A stretch of DNA of 64,000 bases from Candidatus Bathyarchaeota archaeon (GTDB taxonomy: Archaea; Thermoproteota; Bathyarchaeia; Bathyarchaeales; Bathycorpusculaceae), in NCBI GenBank assembly GCA_026014545.1, contig JAOZIH010000002.1, positions 98,775 to 162,774 on the forward strand, given 5' to 3'. Positions within the stretch are counted from its first letter, which is position 1. The number at the start of each line of letters is the position of its first letter. Shown piece after piece: positions 35,867-44,982 of this stretch. The position numbers and the translations under genes are program-made. The notes below the pieces were generated by a model. It saw nothing but the letters and a program-made list of their open reading frames with translations. It was not told where the DNA came from and did no database searches.

Positions 35867-36190
35867 CGGTAAAAACGTTTTGGAGCAATTTAAGAAAACT
35901 CGAAACTACAATGCATTGCTAAAGTTTTTATGAACGGCGCCATGAAGTTTACCAGTCGCTTTAGCCTCTCTTATAAAGAAGCAAGCACCCTTTAGTGAAA
36001 TGCCTTAAAATCTTTTGCGCGCATTTTGTTTATAGTATGCTTGCCTGTTTTATCGCGATTTCAATGCTCTTTGACATAAAAATGTATAATTCCGATGTTT
36101 AAATGTTAAATTTCTATTTAAAAGCAATGGAAAGTTATTTATCTACCATCATGAGAAACCATGGAAACGTAACATCACGGAGGAATCAGA
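35867..36190. other. AT-rich divergent promoter region lhr / Cren7-like gene
   Basis: About 320 bases without a gene. TATA-like sequences for the rightward gene include GTTATTTATC at about 36134-36143, and GGAGG lies at 36179-36183 just before the TTG start at 36191. Several AT-rich runs near 36070-36120 could serve either direction. No RNA gene was seen. Confidence 0.4.
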
Positions 36191-36358
36191 TTGGCTAAAT
36201 GTCCGAAATGTGGTGCTGACGTCCCAAAGATGAAGAAGTCATGGAAAATGGCTGGTCGACCAGACAAATCAGGAAAACGAATGCAACTGGAAATCGGGCT
36301 ATATCAATGCCCGAAGGGTCACACCTTCCGCGAAGTACTAAGTAAAAAGAAAATCTAA
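36191..36358 (+). CDS. 55-residue zinc-ribbon protein with Cren7-like C-terminus
   Basis: A small, strongly basic protein. It begins with a zinc-binding AKCPKCGADVP and has a second half-site CPKGH. Between and after these lies KSWKMAGRPDKSGKRM, IGLYQCP and FREVLSKKKI, which follow the pattern of the chromatin protein Cren7 (Trp, basic loop, IGLF, FRxxLP). GGAGG precedes the TTG start by seven bases and there is a TATA-like box upstream. A chromatin or nucleic-acid role is inferred from charge and pattern, not proven. Confidence 0.8.
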   Translation: MAKCPKCGADVPKMKKSWKMAGRPDKSGKRMQLEIGLYQCPKGHTFREVLSKKKI

Positions 36359-36503
36359 AACACGCAGCAACGTTTCAGTGTTAACAGCGGGCAATCACTA
36401 TTTTACTTCCTCATTTTTCTTTTTTATTAAAAAGGGCGGTAAGTTTTAAAATAGAAAGCACTTATTCAATAAGAACACTTCATCATTAAATCGAGGCGCT
36501 GCT

Positions 36504-37163
36504 TTGATCTCTAATCTAAAGAAGCTCTGGAGTAACGAGTACGTCCAAACCGCCGTTGTCATAGGTTTAGTTGCCCTATTCATCTTTGGCTTCTGGTATG
36601 GCTTACAAATCGCGTTGAACACGCCGTATCCCGCATTGGCTGTTATAAGCGGCAGCATGTGCGTGCCATACAACGGCGCATGCGACGGCTGGTCACATCC
36701 CTTCTCACACACTTTGCACATAGGCGACCTCATAATCGTGCAGGGCGTAAACTCGAAAGAGCTTAACACGGATTACCCTAACAGTGATGTAATAGTCTTC
36801 AAAAAACCCTCAAACCCTAACGAGCTGATCGTACATAGAATAGTGGCGGTGGATGAAATTAACGGCACATTATACTTTCGAACTAAAGGAGACGGAAATA
36901 GCCATGTTAAGTGGCCTGAAATTCCATCACCTTCAGAATATGACCCATGGGGCACCGATGGTGTTCCAGGAATACGTGAAGACTACGTGGTAGGCAAGGT
37001 TGTCATGCGCATTCCCTGGATAGGGCATATTGTACTGTTCATGCGCGACTCGATAGGTTTACCCATCGTCGTAGCGCTCATAATAATAATATTGATTGTA
37101 GAGTTCATCATACCATTACTGATGGGCAAAAAGCAGAAAAAAGAAGACCCGCTGCAAACATAG
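36504..37163 (+). CDS. Signal peptidase I, archaeal/ER (Sec11) type
   Basis: A 219-residue membrane protease that removes signal peptides. It has an N-terminal membrane helix (AVVIGLVALFIFGFWYGL), the catalytic Ser in VISGSMCVP, and the His of the archaeal Ser-His-Asp type in LIVHRIVAVDE. TKGDGNSHVKW supplies the Asp region. A second membrane helix (GLPIVVALIIIILIVEF) and a basic tail close the protein. The start is TTG 36504. The secreted and anchored proteins at 15-17 kb and 46 kb would be substrates. Confidence 0.9.
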   Translation: MISNLKKLWSNEYVQTAVVIGLVALFIFGFWYGLQIALNTPYPALAVISGSMCVPYNGACDGWSHPFSHTLHIGDLIIVQGVNSKELNTDYPNSDVIVFKKPSNPNELIVHRIVAVDEINGTLYFRTKGDGNSHVKWPEIPSPSEYDPWGTDGVPGIREDYVVGKVVMRIPWIGHIVLFMRDSIGLPIVVALIIIILIVEFIIPLLMGKKQKKEDPLQT

Positions 37164-37168
37164 ATGTA

Positions 37169-37178
37169 TTTATAAATA
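37169..37178 (+). promoter_or_regulatory. TATA box for the second tbp gene
   Basis: TTTATAAATA lies about 55 bases before the ATG at 37233. A second run, CTTTATAAG, is found at about 37184-37192. Either could serve; transcription would begin with a short leader. Confidence 0.45.
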
Positions 37179-37232
37179 AAACCCTTTATAAGAATGAGTG
37201 CTTAGACACAGCCAAGATGAGAAGGGAAAATA

Positions 37233-37793
37233 ATGCCACAAGTTAAAGCCACAATAAGTATCGAAAACGTCGTTGCTTCTGCAACCTTGAATCAAAAAGT
37301 TGACCTGAACGCAGTGGTGAAAGGCTATCCAGGCGTGGAATATCGTCCAGAACAGTTTCCAGGGCTTGTTTTTCGGTTAAAAAGACCAAAAACGGCAACT
37401 CTGATTTTCAATTCAGGAAAAATGGTGTGCACAGGTGCGAAGTCCGAGAAAGAAGCACGCCGCGCTGTTATGAAAGTCATTAAGGAACTGAAGAAGGGCG
37501 GCATAATAATCATCAGCAAGCCCGATTTAAAAATACAGAATATCGTTGCTTCAGCAGGTCTAGGCGGGATGATTGACTTGGAAAAAGCGGCTTACACACT
37601 TGGAAAAACTATGTATGAACCTGAACAGTTTCCAGGTTTAATCTATAGGATGGACGAGCCGAAAGTTGTAATTCTGCTGTTTGCAAGCGGAAAACTCGTC
37701 TGCACCGGAGCCAAGAGAGAGCAGGATGTTTATGACGCAGTGCAAAAACTGCACGTGCTATTGGAAGAGAAAAAACTAATTTTCTACGATTAA
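37233..37793 (+). CDS. tbp2: TATA-box-binding protein, copy 2
   Basis: A second TBP of 186 residues with both repeats complete. Repeat 1 has YRPEQFPGLVFRL and TATLIFNSGKMVCTGAKS; repeat 2 has YEPEQFPGLIYRM and VVILLFASGKLVCTGAK. All four intercalating phenylalanines are kept. It differs from copy 1 at many surface positions, for example NAVVKGYPGVEY against QEIVDKFPQTEY. Both copies are intact, so they may serve different promoters or conditions. Confidence 0.97.
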   Translation: MPQVKATISIENVVASATLNQKVDLNAVVKGYPGVEYRPEQFPGLVFRLKRPKTATLIFNSGKMVCTGAKSEKEARRAVMKVIKELKKGGIIIISKPDLKIQNIVASAGLGGMIDLEKAAYTLGKTMYEPEQFPGLIYRMDEPKVVILLFASGKLVCTGAKREQDVYDAVQKLHVLLEEKKLIFYD

Positions 37794-37828
37794 TGAGCAA
37801 GTATATGCTTTTCTGCCCTATTTTTCTG

Positions 37829-38464
37829 CTATTTTTTAACTTGCTTCAAAATGGTTTTAAGGCTTTCTTCATCAATGGCACCTAATTCATGCAATATATT
37901 AGCTATTTCACTTATTTTGACCAGCGTGTGCACTTTTATGCCGAGCTTTTCCAGTTTTTCTCTTCCGCCTTCCTCCCTATCCAAGAATGCTACTGCATCG
38001 TTAACCACTCCGCCTTCAGCTCTTATGGCCTGCGCCGCCTTTTTCAAGTTCAACCCAGTCGTGATTAAGTCGTCAACTAGCAAAACTCGGTCTCCTGATA
38101 CAAGAATTCCTTCCACTCTTCTTTGTCTTCCGTGTCGTCGCACGCCTTTGCGTACATATAGAAACGGCTTTTTCAAGTTGTAAGCGATTTGGGACGCGAA
38201 AGGTATGCCTGCAATGGGAACGCCAGCGATTCTATCAAAGTTGTTCAGACCCAATTTGCTGGTTATGTAGGCTCCGTAGAAGTCGCAGATTTGTCTGTAA
38301 GCATCTGGGAAGCTGGGAACTATTCGAAGGTCGATGTAGTATGGGCTTATTTTGCCGCTTGAAAGTTTGAAGACGCCAAATTTCAAAGCGTCGATCTTAT
38401 GCAGAGCCTTTGCAATTTCAATTTTTGATTTTTGATCATCTTTTTGTGCTGTAATGGTTTTCAC
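37829..38464 (-). CDS. pyrE: Orotate phosphoribosyltransferase
   Basis: PyrE makes orotidine monophosphate from orotate and PRPP in pyrimidine synthesis. The 211-residue protein has FKLSSGKISPYYIDLR, AGVPIAGIPFA, FLYVRKGVRRHG and the PRPP loop RVLLVDDLITTG. It starts inside the end of the metallo-hydrolase gene (4-base overlap), so the two are co-transcribed. CTP synthase lies in the same window at 1-578 but is not linked. Confidence 0.95.
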   Translation of the reverse strand: MKTITAQKDDQKSKIEIAKALHKIDALKFGVFKLSSGKISPYYIDLRIVPSFPDAYRQICDFYGAYITSKLGLNNFDRIAGVPIAGIPFASQIAYNLKKPFLYVRKGVRRHGRQRRVEGILVSGDRVLLVDDLITTGLNLKKAAQAIRAEGGVVNDAVAFLDREEGGREKLEKLGIKVHTLVKISEIANILHELGAIDEESLKTILKQVKK

Positions 38465-39165
38465 TTCCTTTTTGAAACTTGATAAATCTTGTTAAGTTCA
38501 GGAATCAAGCATGCAGTTCTTGGCAACCCTTTTTTGAGAAGTTCCGCGAACTTTTGCTGATGCGCCGCTGAGTTCGTATGGTAGGGCACAGCGACTTGAG
38601 GTTTCGTCAATCTTGCAATTTCAAAACCTGTTTCAGGTGATGTGCCCGGCGCGATGCCTACGGTGCAGAAGACAACATCGAATTTTTCTCTTTCGCCGAT
38701 TGCGGCAAGCTCTGGATAAGGCAAGCTGTCGGCTGTATGGAAGACTTTAACACCGTCTTCGCTTGTGATTATGTAGGTTACAGGCTTAACTGCAGGGTGA
38801 TTGCATTTTTCCGCTTTAACCGAAACAGCACCTACCTTAATCTCTTCGCCAACATGAATTTCCTGCAGTTTATTCGAAGGAATAATATGCCGTAACCGAT
38901 TCGCCGAGGAAGAATCAGCTATAACCGTGCAGTTTGCTACTTTCTGAATTTCCGCTATCAAACGCTGATCCAGATGATCATAATGCTCATGAGTAATTAA
39001 AATTGCATCCGTGTTAAGAAAACTACGAGCCCTCACATCCACCGGGTCAATAACCAGAGTTTTCGAGGGAGTTTTAATAAGCACACCAGCATAATAATTA
39101 AACCATACAAAAAGGATAGCGCTTTTTTCAGGAGTGCTCTCTATAGGCATACTTGATTCCTCCAC
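38461..39165 (-). CDS. Metallo-beta-lactamase-fold hydrolase
   Basis: A 234-residue protein of the UlaG-like branch of the metallo-beta-lactamase fold. The zinc signature is ITHEHYDHLD, preceded by TLVIDPVD, with further ligands in NHPAVKP, HTADSLPYPE and PYHTNSAAHQQ. The substrate is unknown. It overlaps pyrE by four bases, so a link with nucleotide metabolism is possible but unsupported by sequence. Confidence 0.82.
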   Translation of the reverse strand: MEESSMPIESTPEKSAILFVWFNYYAGVLIKTPSKTLVIDPVDVRARSFLNTDAILITHEHYDHLDQRLIAEIQKVANCTVIADSSSANRLRHIIPSNKLQEIHVGEEIKVGAVSVKAEKCNHPAVKPVTYIITSEDGVKVFHTADSLPYPELAAIGEREKFDVVFCTVGIAPGTSPETGFEIARLTKPQVAVPYHTNSAAHQQKFAELLKKGLPRTACLIPELNKIYQVSKRK

Positions 39166-39243
39166 ACGAAACTATTATGCGCTGAGTTTTAAAGAAGTTT
39201 CCGCTCCGTTTCCTATCTATTCCGCCAAGAATCGTGAAATAGA

Positions 39244-39290
39244 CCCTCTATAGGTTTCTGCAATGAACCACTAATAGCCGCCAAATATGA
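39244..39290 (-). repeat. 47-bp inverted repeat, copy 2
   Basis: This is the exact reverse complement of 24738-24784, including TATTTGGCGGCTATTAGTGG and GCAGAAACCTATAG. It lies between the divergent start of the metallo-hydrolase gene and tRNA-Ala. See the matching finding. Confidence 0.9.
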
Positions 39291-39407
39291 AAGGATTAAA
39301 GCGGCTTTACTCCATGCTTCGCATTTTTGCGTACCACTGAAACTCAGCGCGGTTAGGCTTCTGCAAATTCGGGCATTGCTATAAAACTTGTTGAGAAGTC
39401 AGCTTGG

Positions 39408-39484
39408 TGGTGGACCGGTGGGGATTTGAACCCCAGACCTCCTGAGTGCAAGTCAGGCGTTCATACCAACTGAACTACCGGCCC
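39408..39484 (-). tRNA. tRNA-Ala (UGC)
   Basis: The minus strand folds as a standard tRNA. The acceptor GGGCCGG pairs with CCGGTCC (one G-U pair), the D arm is GTTC/GAAC, and the anticodon stem CCTGA/TCAGG encloses loop CTTGCAC, giving anticodon TGC. A full TTCAAAT T-loop follows. The discriminator is A, and the 3' CCA is encoded in the DNA (39408-39410). A TATA-like CTAAATATC lies about 30 bases upstream at 39513-39521. Confidence 0.97.
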
Positions 39485-39619
39485 GCATGCAGTCTGAATG
39501 CATAGAGCGGTTCTTCGATATTTAGTTTTTGTCCACAGAACAAAATGTGTTAAACCAAATACTTGAAAAATAGAAAAAAGTACGGAATAAAAACTCGTTA
39601 CGTGTTAAGCGTTAAAAGC

Positions 39620-39760
39620 TTAGTATCGTCTTTTTGGTGGTCGTTTCTTTGACCAGCACTCTCGGCAGTAAACAGGCCTGTTCGGGTCAGGTTTGAAGGG
39701 AACTTCACATTCCTGGCCGCATTCAGAGCAGACTGCCTTGTGCATCTCTCTATCGGACAT
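39620..39760 (-). CDS. 46-residue zinc-binding protein
   Basis: A short basic protein with two zinc half-sites, CSECGQEC and CRECW, separated by EVPFKPDPNRPVY, and a basic tail KKRPPKRRY. This CxxC-PFxP-VYCxxC pattern recurs in small archaeal and candidate-phylum proteins of unknown function. The ATG at 39760 and stop at 39620 define 47 codons. AGGAGTTGAAG lies upstream as a weak ribosome site. Confidence 0.75.
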   Translation of the reverse strand: MSDREMHKAVCSECGQECEVPFKPDPNRPVYCRECWSKKRPPKRRY

Positions 39761-39994
39761 TAACTACTTCAACTCCTATTTTCTTGATTCACGCGCAAAA
39801 ATTGCTTCTTGCACGATGAGCTTATGCACTGCATGGAGCAATATAAAACTTGTCATCACAAGCGGTGATTCCGCCAATTGAAAAGCGGCGTATACAAGGA
39901 AAATGAAAACCGCTGCTTTAGATGGAAAGCGCATGCCAAAAATAGAAAATGCTATACTTCAATTGCGCATATTTTATTCTTGGAGGACACGTAA

Positions 39995-40480
39995 ATGGTT
40001 GAATTCAAAACAGTTAAAATTACTCCTCCGAAAGACTGCAATGTCATCTTGGGCATGGCACACTTCATAAAGACTGTTGAGGACCTCTACGAGGCGCTAG
40101 TTAACTCTGTGCCAAACGTTAAATTTGGAATAGGCTTCTGTGAAAGCTCAGGCCCCTGCCTCGTGAGGCATGAAGGAAATGATGAGGAACTACGGCGGTT
40201 AGCTGCGGAAAAGGCCTTTGAAATAGCATGCGGCCACAGCTTTGTAATATACCTCATGAACGCTTACCCCATAAACGTCTTGGACAAAATCAAGAAGGTG
40301 CCCGAGGTATGCACGATTTTCGCTGCCACCGCGAATCCTTTGGAAGTGCTAATTGCGGAGACAGCACAGGGTAGGGGAGTAATAGGTGTGGTTGACGGCT
40401 TAAAGAGCAAGGGCATAGAAGCAGACGCGGACATTAAGGAGAGGAAAGAGTTCCTGAGGAAAATAGGCTACAAGCTCTGA
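39995..40480 (+). CDS. Adenosine-specific kinase family protein
   Basis: A 161-residue protein of the adenosine-specific kinase family (PF04008). The hallmarks are [64 protein letters not shown] and [14 protein letters not shown]. The name comes from structural work on a crenarchaeal homologue that bound adenosine; the physiological role is not firm. GGAGG precedes the ATG. It stands alone. Confidence 0.9.
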   Translation: MVEFKTVKITPPKDCNVILGMAHFIKTVEDLYEALVNSVPNVKFGIGFCESSGPCLVRHEGNDEELRRLAAEKAFEIACGHSFVIYLMNAYPINVLDKIKKVPEVCTIFAATANPLEVLIAETAQGRGVIGVVDGLKSKGIEADADIKERKEFLRKIGYKL

Positions 40481-40573
40481 CGTTGGGAAAATGAGAAGGG
40501 GCAAGGTGAAGTTGGCGCTGACTTCCAAGCCCTGCAAAGCATCATGTGGTGAAAAGTTAAATCGGTTCTGATT

Positions 40574-40792
40574 TCATCTTTGAATTGTTAATTCCGCTTG
40601 GACTTCAAATGGGATTTTCTCTTTCATTTTATCTGCGGCATATGCGACAAGTTGGTTAAATTGCTTGTCTGAGAGGACATGGCGTGCTCTGGACAAAACT
40701 TCAAGGCACAGGTCCTTAAAAACGAGGTCGGCGCAACCTATTTTTGCGTCGTCAATTAATTCTTTGCAAGCTTTGAGGATTTGTTCGCTCAT
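40574..40792 (-). CDS. Hypothetical 72-residue protein
   Basis: A short, mostly helical protein (ILKACKELIDDAKIGCADLVFKD then VLSDKQFNQLVAYAADKM). Two cysteines are present but no zinc motif. It is on the strand opposite to its neighbours and is preceded by GCAAGGTGAAG-like purines. Codon use is coding-like. Function not recognised. Confidence 0.5.
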   Translation of the reverse strand: MSEQILKACKELIDDAKIGCADLVFKDLCLEVLSRARHVLSDKQFNQLVAYAADKMKEKIPFEVQAELTIQR

Positions 40793-41029
40793 GCAACTTC
40801 ACCTTGCAAGCTAATACTTCATTATAAAGCATTAAAACACTTATGAATTCGGAATATTTATCAAGAATAAGCCTTTTCTGCCGCTTCAAAACCTTGAAAA
40901 CAGAAAGCATCTGAAGCTAATTAATGTTCTAAAGCAAAATTAATTTTAGCTATGGATTAATGGTATTATAACCACAAACTATTTAGTGCACCCAACAATT
41001 CAAATTCCAAGGCGCAACTGGTGCTTTTT

Positions 41030-41905
41030 ATGAACGAAACAGAAAACTCGAATCCAGCTGAAACATTTAGGAACCGGTTGCTGGAGCAGCAGGAACTTCT
41101 CAGATACAGAATGAAACAGATTAAACATAAAATCGCCGTGATAAGCGGAAAAGGCGGCGTAGGTAAAAGCACTATAACCGTGAACCTCGCGGCAGCGTTC
41201 GCCATGCTTGGAAAGCAAGTAGGCATATTAGACGCTGATCTGCATGGCCCCAGCGTGCCGCGACTATTAGGCCTGGCGGGACAACAAGCGAGAATAGGGC
41301 CGCCCGGCGCTTTCCCAGTAAAAGGCCCATTAGGAATGAAAGTCATCTCCATAGACTTCTTCTTATCCGAAGAGCGCACACCAACCATCTGGCGCGGGCC
41401 ACTGAAGATGACGGCGATACGCCAGCTGCTTTCAGACATTGTCTGGGGCGAATTAGACATCCTCTTCATTGATTTGCCGCCTGGAACGGGCGACGAACCG
41501 CTGAGCATCGCGCAGCTTTTGCCCGACATTGACGGCGTCATAATCGTGACGATGCCTTCAGAGCTTTCGCGGGCTGTCGTCAACAAGGCGATAACGTTTG
41601 CGCGGCGGCTGAGCTTACCGATAATAGGTATAGTGGAAAACATGAGCGGGTTTATCTGCCCAAAGTGCGGCGAAAAAATAGACATATTCCAGTCTGGCGG
41701 AGGAAAGAAGCTGGCGCAAGAGGCGGGTGTCCCGTTTCTCGGCAGTATCCCGTTAGACCCGAAGGTGAGCATGGACTCGGATAAAGGCGCATTATTTGTG
41801 GTTGAGCACGCAGACTCGCCAGTAGCTAAAGCCTTCAGCAAAATTGTCAAGAAAGTTGAAGCTTACCTCAAAGAGGTAGAAGAACCAAAAGCTTCAACAA
41901 AATAA
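41030..41905 (+). CDS. apbC: Mrp/NBP35-family Fe-S cluster carrier ATPase
   Basis: A deviant-Walker P-loop ATPase that carries and delivers Fe-S clusters. VISGKGGVGKSTITVNLA is the ATP site, followed by ILDADLHGPSVPRLLG, FIDLPPGTGDEPLS and the metal-binding FICPKCGEKIDIFQSGGG (CxxC), which marks the Mrp/Nbp35/ApbC branch. About 291 residues. ATG 41030 is preferred to GTG 41021. The hydrogenase, AORs and ferredoxin here would need such a carrier. Confidence 0.93.
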   Translation: MNETENSNPAETFRNRLLEQQELLRYRMKQIKHKIAVISGKGGVGKSTITVNLAAAFAMLGKQVGILDADLHGPSVPRLLGLAGQQARIGPPGAFPVKGPLGMKVISIDFFLSEERTPTIWRGPLKMTAIRQLLSDIVWGELDILFIDLPPGTGDEPLSIAQLLPDIDGVIIVTMPSELSRAVVNKAITFARRLSLPIIGIVENMSGFICPKCGEKIDIFQSGGGKKLAQEAGVPFLGSIPLDPKVSMDSDKGALFVVEHADSPVAKAFSKIVKKVEAYLKEVEEPKASTK

Positions 41906-42008
41906 AAAGGCATTGACTCATACGCTAATTAAAGTTCGCGGGAATCATGTTATAAAAAATAAAAGAAAGTGGAGAGGACACTCAGCGCTCTTCACTGCAC
42001 CGCAACGC

Positions 42009-42296
42009 CTACTCTTTGGTCAGCGTTATCTCTATTGTTGAGACCATGCGGCTTTTGTTTTCGCCTTCCCTCGGCGGCATCTCAGCAGTGCCAATGGTTA
42101 TGTTGCTGACCTTCAAGTCCTTCATGAAGCGGTTCCGCGCTATCTCCGCGACGTCAACAGCCGTCGTAATCGCCTGGCCACGAGCCTTCAACGTAATCTC
42201 CTTAGCATTGCCAGAAGAAAACGCCGTAATAATAGCCAGCACATAACTCATCGGAGGCTTATTCCCAACGAAGATCACATCAGATTTTTCTGCCAT
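42009..42296 (-). CDS. albA: Chromatin protein Alba
   Basis: Alba is an abundant DNA- and RNA-binding dimer that coats archaeal chromosomes. The 95-residue protein has DVIFVGNKPPMSYVLAIITAF, the Lys-loop (here VGNKPPM), EITLKARGQAITTAVDVAEIARNRF and the strand VSTIEITL, covering the complete fold. AAGGAGTGATGG precedes the ATG as a strong ribosome site. It is convergent with apbC and divergent from the COG1709 regulator. Confidence 0.96.
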   Translation of the reverse strand: MAEKSDVIFVGNKPPMSYVLAIITAFSSGNAKEITLKARGQAITTAVDVAEIARNRFMKDLKVSNITIGTAEMPPREGENKSRMVSTIEITLTKE

Positions 42297-42504
42297 TTTC
42301 CATCACTCCTTCTTTTTTGTTGCTTATTGTTGTTGCATCTGTAACGTTCTACGTCGTCTCTCCTTAGACATGGAACGTCAGTGCTCATTATATTACGAAC
42401 TTCCTTATAAACGCAATTCAAAAAAAGCATAGCGCACCGCTGCAGAAGCAGTAAAGTTTTATACCTAATCATTAAAGGGAAAAGTGCACTCTGGAGTGTA
42501 TAAG

Positions 42505-43272
42505 ATGTCTGTGTCGCCTAGCAGCCGCGAAGTGCTCGCGAGACGAATCGCCGGAGAAATAATCCTGTCAAGCAAGCCAGGCGCAACCATGCGGAAGTGG
42601 CGCGAGCTCTTCGCAGTGTCGCAGATCAGCCTTTCAGAAAAAATGCAGCTTTCATCCTCAGTCATAAGCGATTACGAGAGCGGCAGGAGGAAAAGCCCAG
42701 GCGCCAAGTTTATCAGGCGCTTTGTCATGGCGCTTTTGCAGCTTGACGAGGAAAAGGGAAGCCGCTTCACGAGAGAATTCGCCAAGCTCACAAGTTCACC
42801 AAGCATGGCTATCTTGGACCTTAGGGAATTTCCTATTCCCGTTCGTGTGGAATACCTCTGCAAGGCCATCGATGGCGAAGTGGTGGCATGCGCAGAAAAG
42901 TATACCAAGGAGGTTAACGGGTACACCGTGGTGGACAGCAAAAAGGCTGTGGAGGCCTTTTCAGGCTTAGAGTACGCGCAACTTTTTGGTGCAACAACTG
43001 AACGAGCCATAGTCTTCACAAATGTCGACGTGGCGCATTTGCCGATGATGATTGTCCGCGTTAGCAGCTTAAAGCCTCGAGTAGTAGTGTTCCACCGCAC
43101 CAAACCAGACGACTACGCGATAAAGCTGGCAGAGTACGAGCAGATACCGCTCATCTATTCGGCAGCACCAAATGTTGAGCAGTTGATAAAGTCTTTGAGA
43201 AAACTGTATCGCATAGCTTTGCGCATAAAACTTGGAAGACGCATCCGTCCACCGCCAAAAATAAGCACCTAA
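42505..43272 (+). CDS. Helix-turn-helix transcription regulator, COG1709
   Basis: A protein of about 255 residues with an N-terminal XRE-type helix-turn-helix (WRELFAVSQISLSEKMQLSSSVISDYESGRR) and a conserved C-terminal domain containing YAQLFGATTERAIVFTNVDVAHLPMMIVRV and KPRVVVFHR. This is the archaeal COG1709 family. ATG 42505 is preceded by GGAG; GTG 42484 would add seven residues. A TATA-like TTTTATACC lies at about 42457-42465. Its targets are unknown; divergent alba is the nearest candidate. Confidence 0.85.
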   Translation: MSVSPSSREVLARRIAGEIILSSKPGATMRKWRELFAVSQISLSEKMQLSSSVISDYESGRRKSPGAKFIRRFVMALLQLDEEKGSRFTREFAKLTSSPSMAILDLREFPIPVRVEYLCKAIDGEVVACAEKYTKEVNGYTVVDSKKAVEAFSGLEYAQLFGATTERAIVFTNVDVAHLPMMIVRVSSLKPRVVVFHRTKPDDYAIKLAEYEQIPLIYSAAPNVEQLIKSLRKLYRIALRIKLGRRIRPPPKIST

Positions 43273-43353
43273 ACGCGAGAGTCATCAAATTCAGAAAACA
43301 GCCGTGAATCATTCACAAAAAAGAAAAGAGGGCTCGCTACAGTCGCGTTGAGC

Positions 43354-44982
43354 CTATTCCATAGGCGTCGGCGAATACCGCGCCAAATAGCCCTTGGTCA
43401 CCCGCGGCTTCTTCGGCTTCCACTCAGCTAAACGCTTGGCAATCTCCTGATCTGTCAGCTCCAGCTTCAGCACGCGATTAGGAATGTCAATGGCGATTTT
43501 GTCTCCGTCCTTGACGATAGCGATGGGCCCGCCTTCTGCTGCCTCCGGCGCAACATGCCCGATGCATGGTCCTCTTGTCGCGCCTGAGAATCGGCCGTCA
43601 GTCACCAAAGCCACAGACTCGCTTAAGCCCATTCCAGAAATCGTGGCCGTCGGCACCAGCATCTCTGGCATGCCAGGCCCGCCTTTCGGCCCCTCATAGC
43701 GGATGACCACGACGTCGCCTGGTTGAATCGCGCGCTTCTTCATGGCTGCCACAGCATCGGCTTCTGAATCGAAAACTCTTGCTGGGCCAGTGTGCTTAAG
43801 CATTTTAGGCGAAACCGCAACCGTCTTCACCACAGCGCCTTTCGGAGCAAGATTTCCGGACAAGATGGCGATTCCGCCGCCCTTGTGAACAGGCGTGGCT
43901 AATGGGCGGATGACGTTGTCGTTTAAGACTTTGGCGTTTTGGATGTTCTCCTTAACAGTCTTGCCTGTTACCGTAAGCGCATCCAAGTGAAGCATGGATG
44001 AAAGCTCCTTCATCATCGCAGGTATGCCTCCAGCGTTATGCAGCTCCTCCAAATCGTATGGTCCGCTGGGCACCATATTGCACAGGTGCGGGACACGCCG
44101 GCTTATCTCGTCGAAGAGGCTAAGCGGCAGAGAAATTCCAGCCTCTCGGGCTATCGCGGAAAGATGCAACACCGAGTTTGTGGAGCCGCCGAGCGCCATG
44201 TCCACGGCGATAGCGTTCTCGAAAGTCTCTCGCGTTAAAATTTTGGACGGCGTCAGCTTTCTGCGGATAAGTTCAACAATTTTTTCTCCTGTTTCCTTTG
44301 CTATCCGTAGTTTCTGAGCGCTTGTAGCCAGTGCCGTGGCGCAGTAGGGCAGCGACATGCCCAACGCTTCGGTTAAGCAAGCCATGGTGTTCGCGGTATA
44401 CATGCCGTTGCAGCTGCCGCAGCCTGGACACGCTGAGTTTTCCAGTTCCGCGAGTTCTTCAAGCGTCATTTTTTCAGCGAGAACCTTGCCCATTCCCTCG
44501 AAGACCGTGCTTACGCCGACTTTTTCTGCCTTGAAAACGCCTGATTCCATTGCGCCGCCAGTCACCGCGATGGCCGGAATGTCTAGCCGCGCTGCCGCCA
44601 TGAGCATGCCGGGCGTGATTTTGTCGCAGTTTGTCACTAAAACCAGTGCGTCTAAGCGATGCGCTTGCGCCATGGATTCAACCGAGTCGGCTATTAGCTC
44701 GCGGCTTGGAAGGGAATAGCGCATGCCCTCGTGTCCCATGGCGATGCCGTCGCAAATTGCAATCGTGTTGAACTCGAAGGGTGTGGCGCCAGCGGCGATT
44801 ATGCCTTCCTTTACGGCGTCAGCTATGCTTCGGAGATGGATATGCCCTGGAACAATGTTTGTGTAGCTGCTAGCGATGCCAACGAAGGGTTTCTCGATGT
44901 CCTTGTCGGTTAAGCCGAGGGCTTTTAGGAGCGCGCGATGGGGTGCGCGTTCTATTCCTTTTTTTATTTCGTCACTTCTCAT
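43354..44982 (-). CDS. ilvD: Dihydroxy-acid dehydratase
   Basis: IlvD dehydrates 2,3-dihydroxy acids in valine, leucine and isoleucine synthesis using an Fe-S cluster. The 542-residue protein has the cluster and metal motifs [12 protein letters not shown] and [16 protein letters not shown], then [28 protein letters not shown] and [17 protein letters not shown]. No other branched-chain gene is adjacent. Start ATG 44982. Confidence 0.97.
   Translation of the reverse strand: MRSDEIKKGIERAPHRALLKALGLTDKDIEKPFVGIASSYTNIVPGHIHLRSIADAVKEGIIAAGATPFEFNTIAICDGIAMGHEGMRYSLPSRELIADSVESMAQAHRLDALVLVTNCDKITPGMLMAAARLDIPAIAVTGGAMESGVFKAEKVGVSTVFEGMGKVLAEKMTLEELAELENSACPGCGSCNGMYTANTMACLTEALGMSLPYCATALATSAQKLRIAKETGEKIVELIRRKLTPSKILTRETFENAIAVDMALGGSTNSVLHLSAIAREAGISLPLSLFDEISRRVPHLCNMVPSGPYDLEELHNAGGIPAMMKELSSMLHLDALTVTGKTVKENIQNAKVLNDNVIRPLATPVHKGGGIAILSGNLAPKGAVVKTVAVSPKMLKHTGPARVFDSEADAVAAMKKRAIQPGDVVVIRYEGPKGGPGMPEMLVPTATISGMGLSESVALVTDGRFSGATRGPCIGHVAPEAAEGGPIAIVKDGDKIAIDIPNRVLKLELTDQEIAKRLAEWKPKKPRVTKGYLARYSPTPME

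Noticed and set aside
24738..39290. The 47-bp repeats as att sites of an integrated element
   Set aside because: The copies are inverted, not direct, no integrase is present, and the genes between are mostly housekeeping.
39776..39933. Small membrane protein upstream of the 46-residue zinc protein
   Set aside because: Careful reading shows the ATG frame stops early and the hydrophobic frame has no start codon.
40491..40571. A 26-codon ORF after the adenosine-specific kinase gene
   Set aside because: Too short, no ribosome site and no recognisable sequence pattern.
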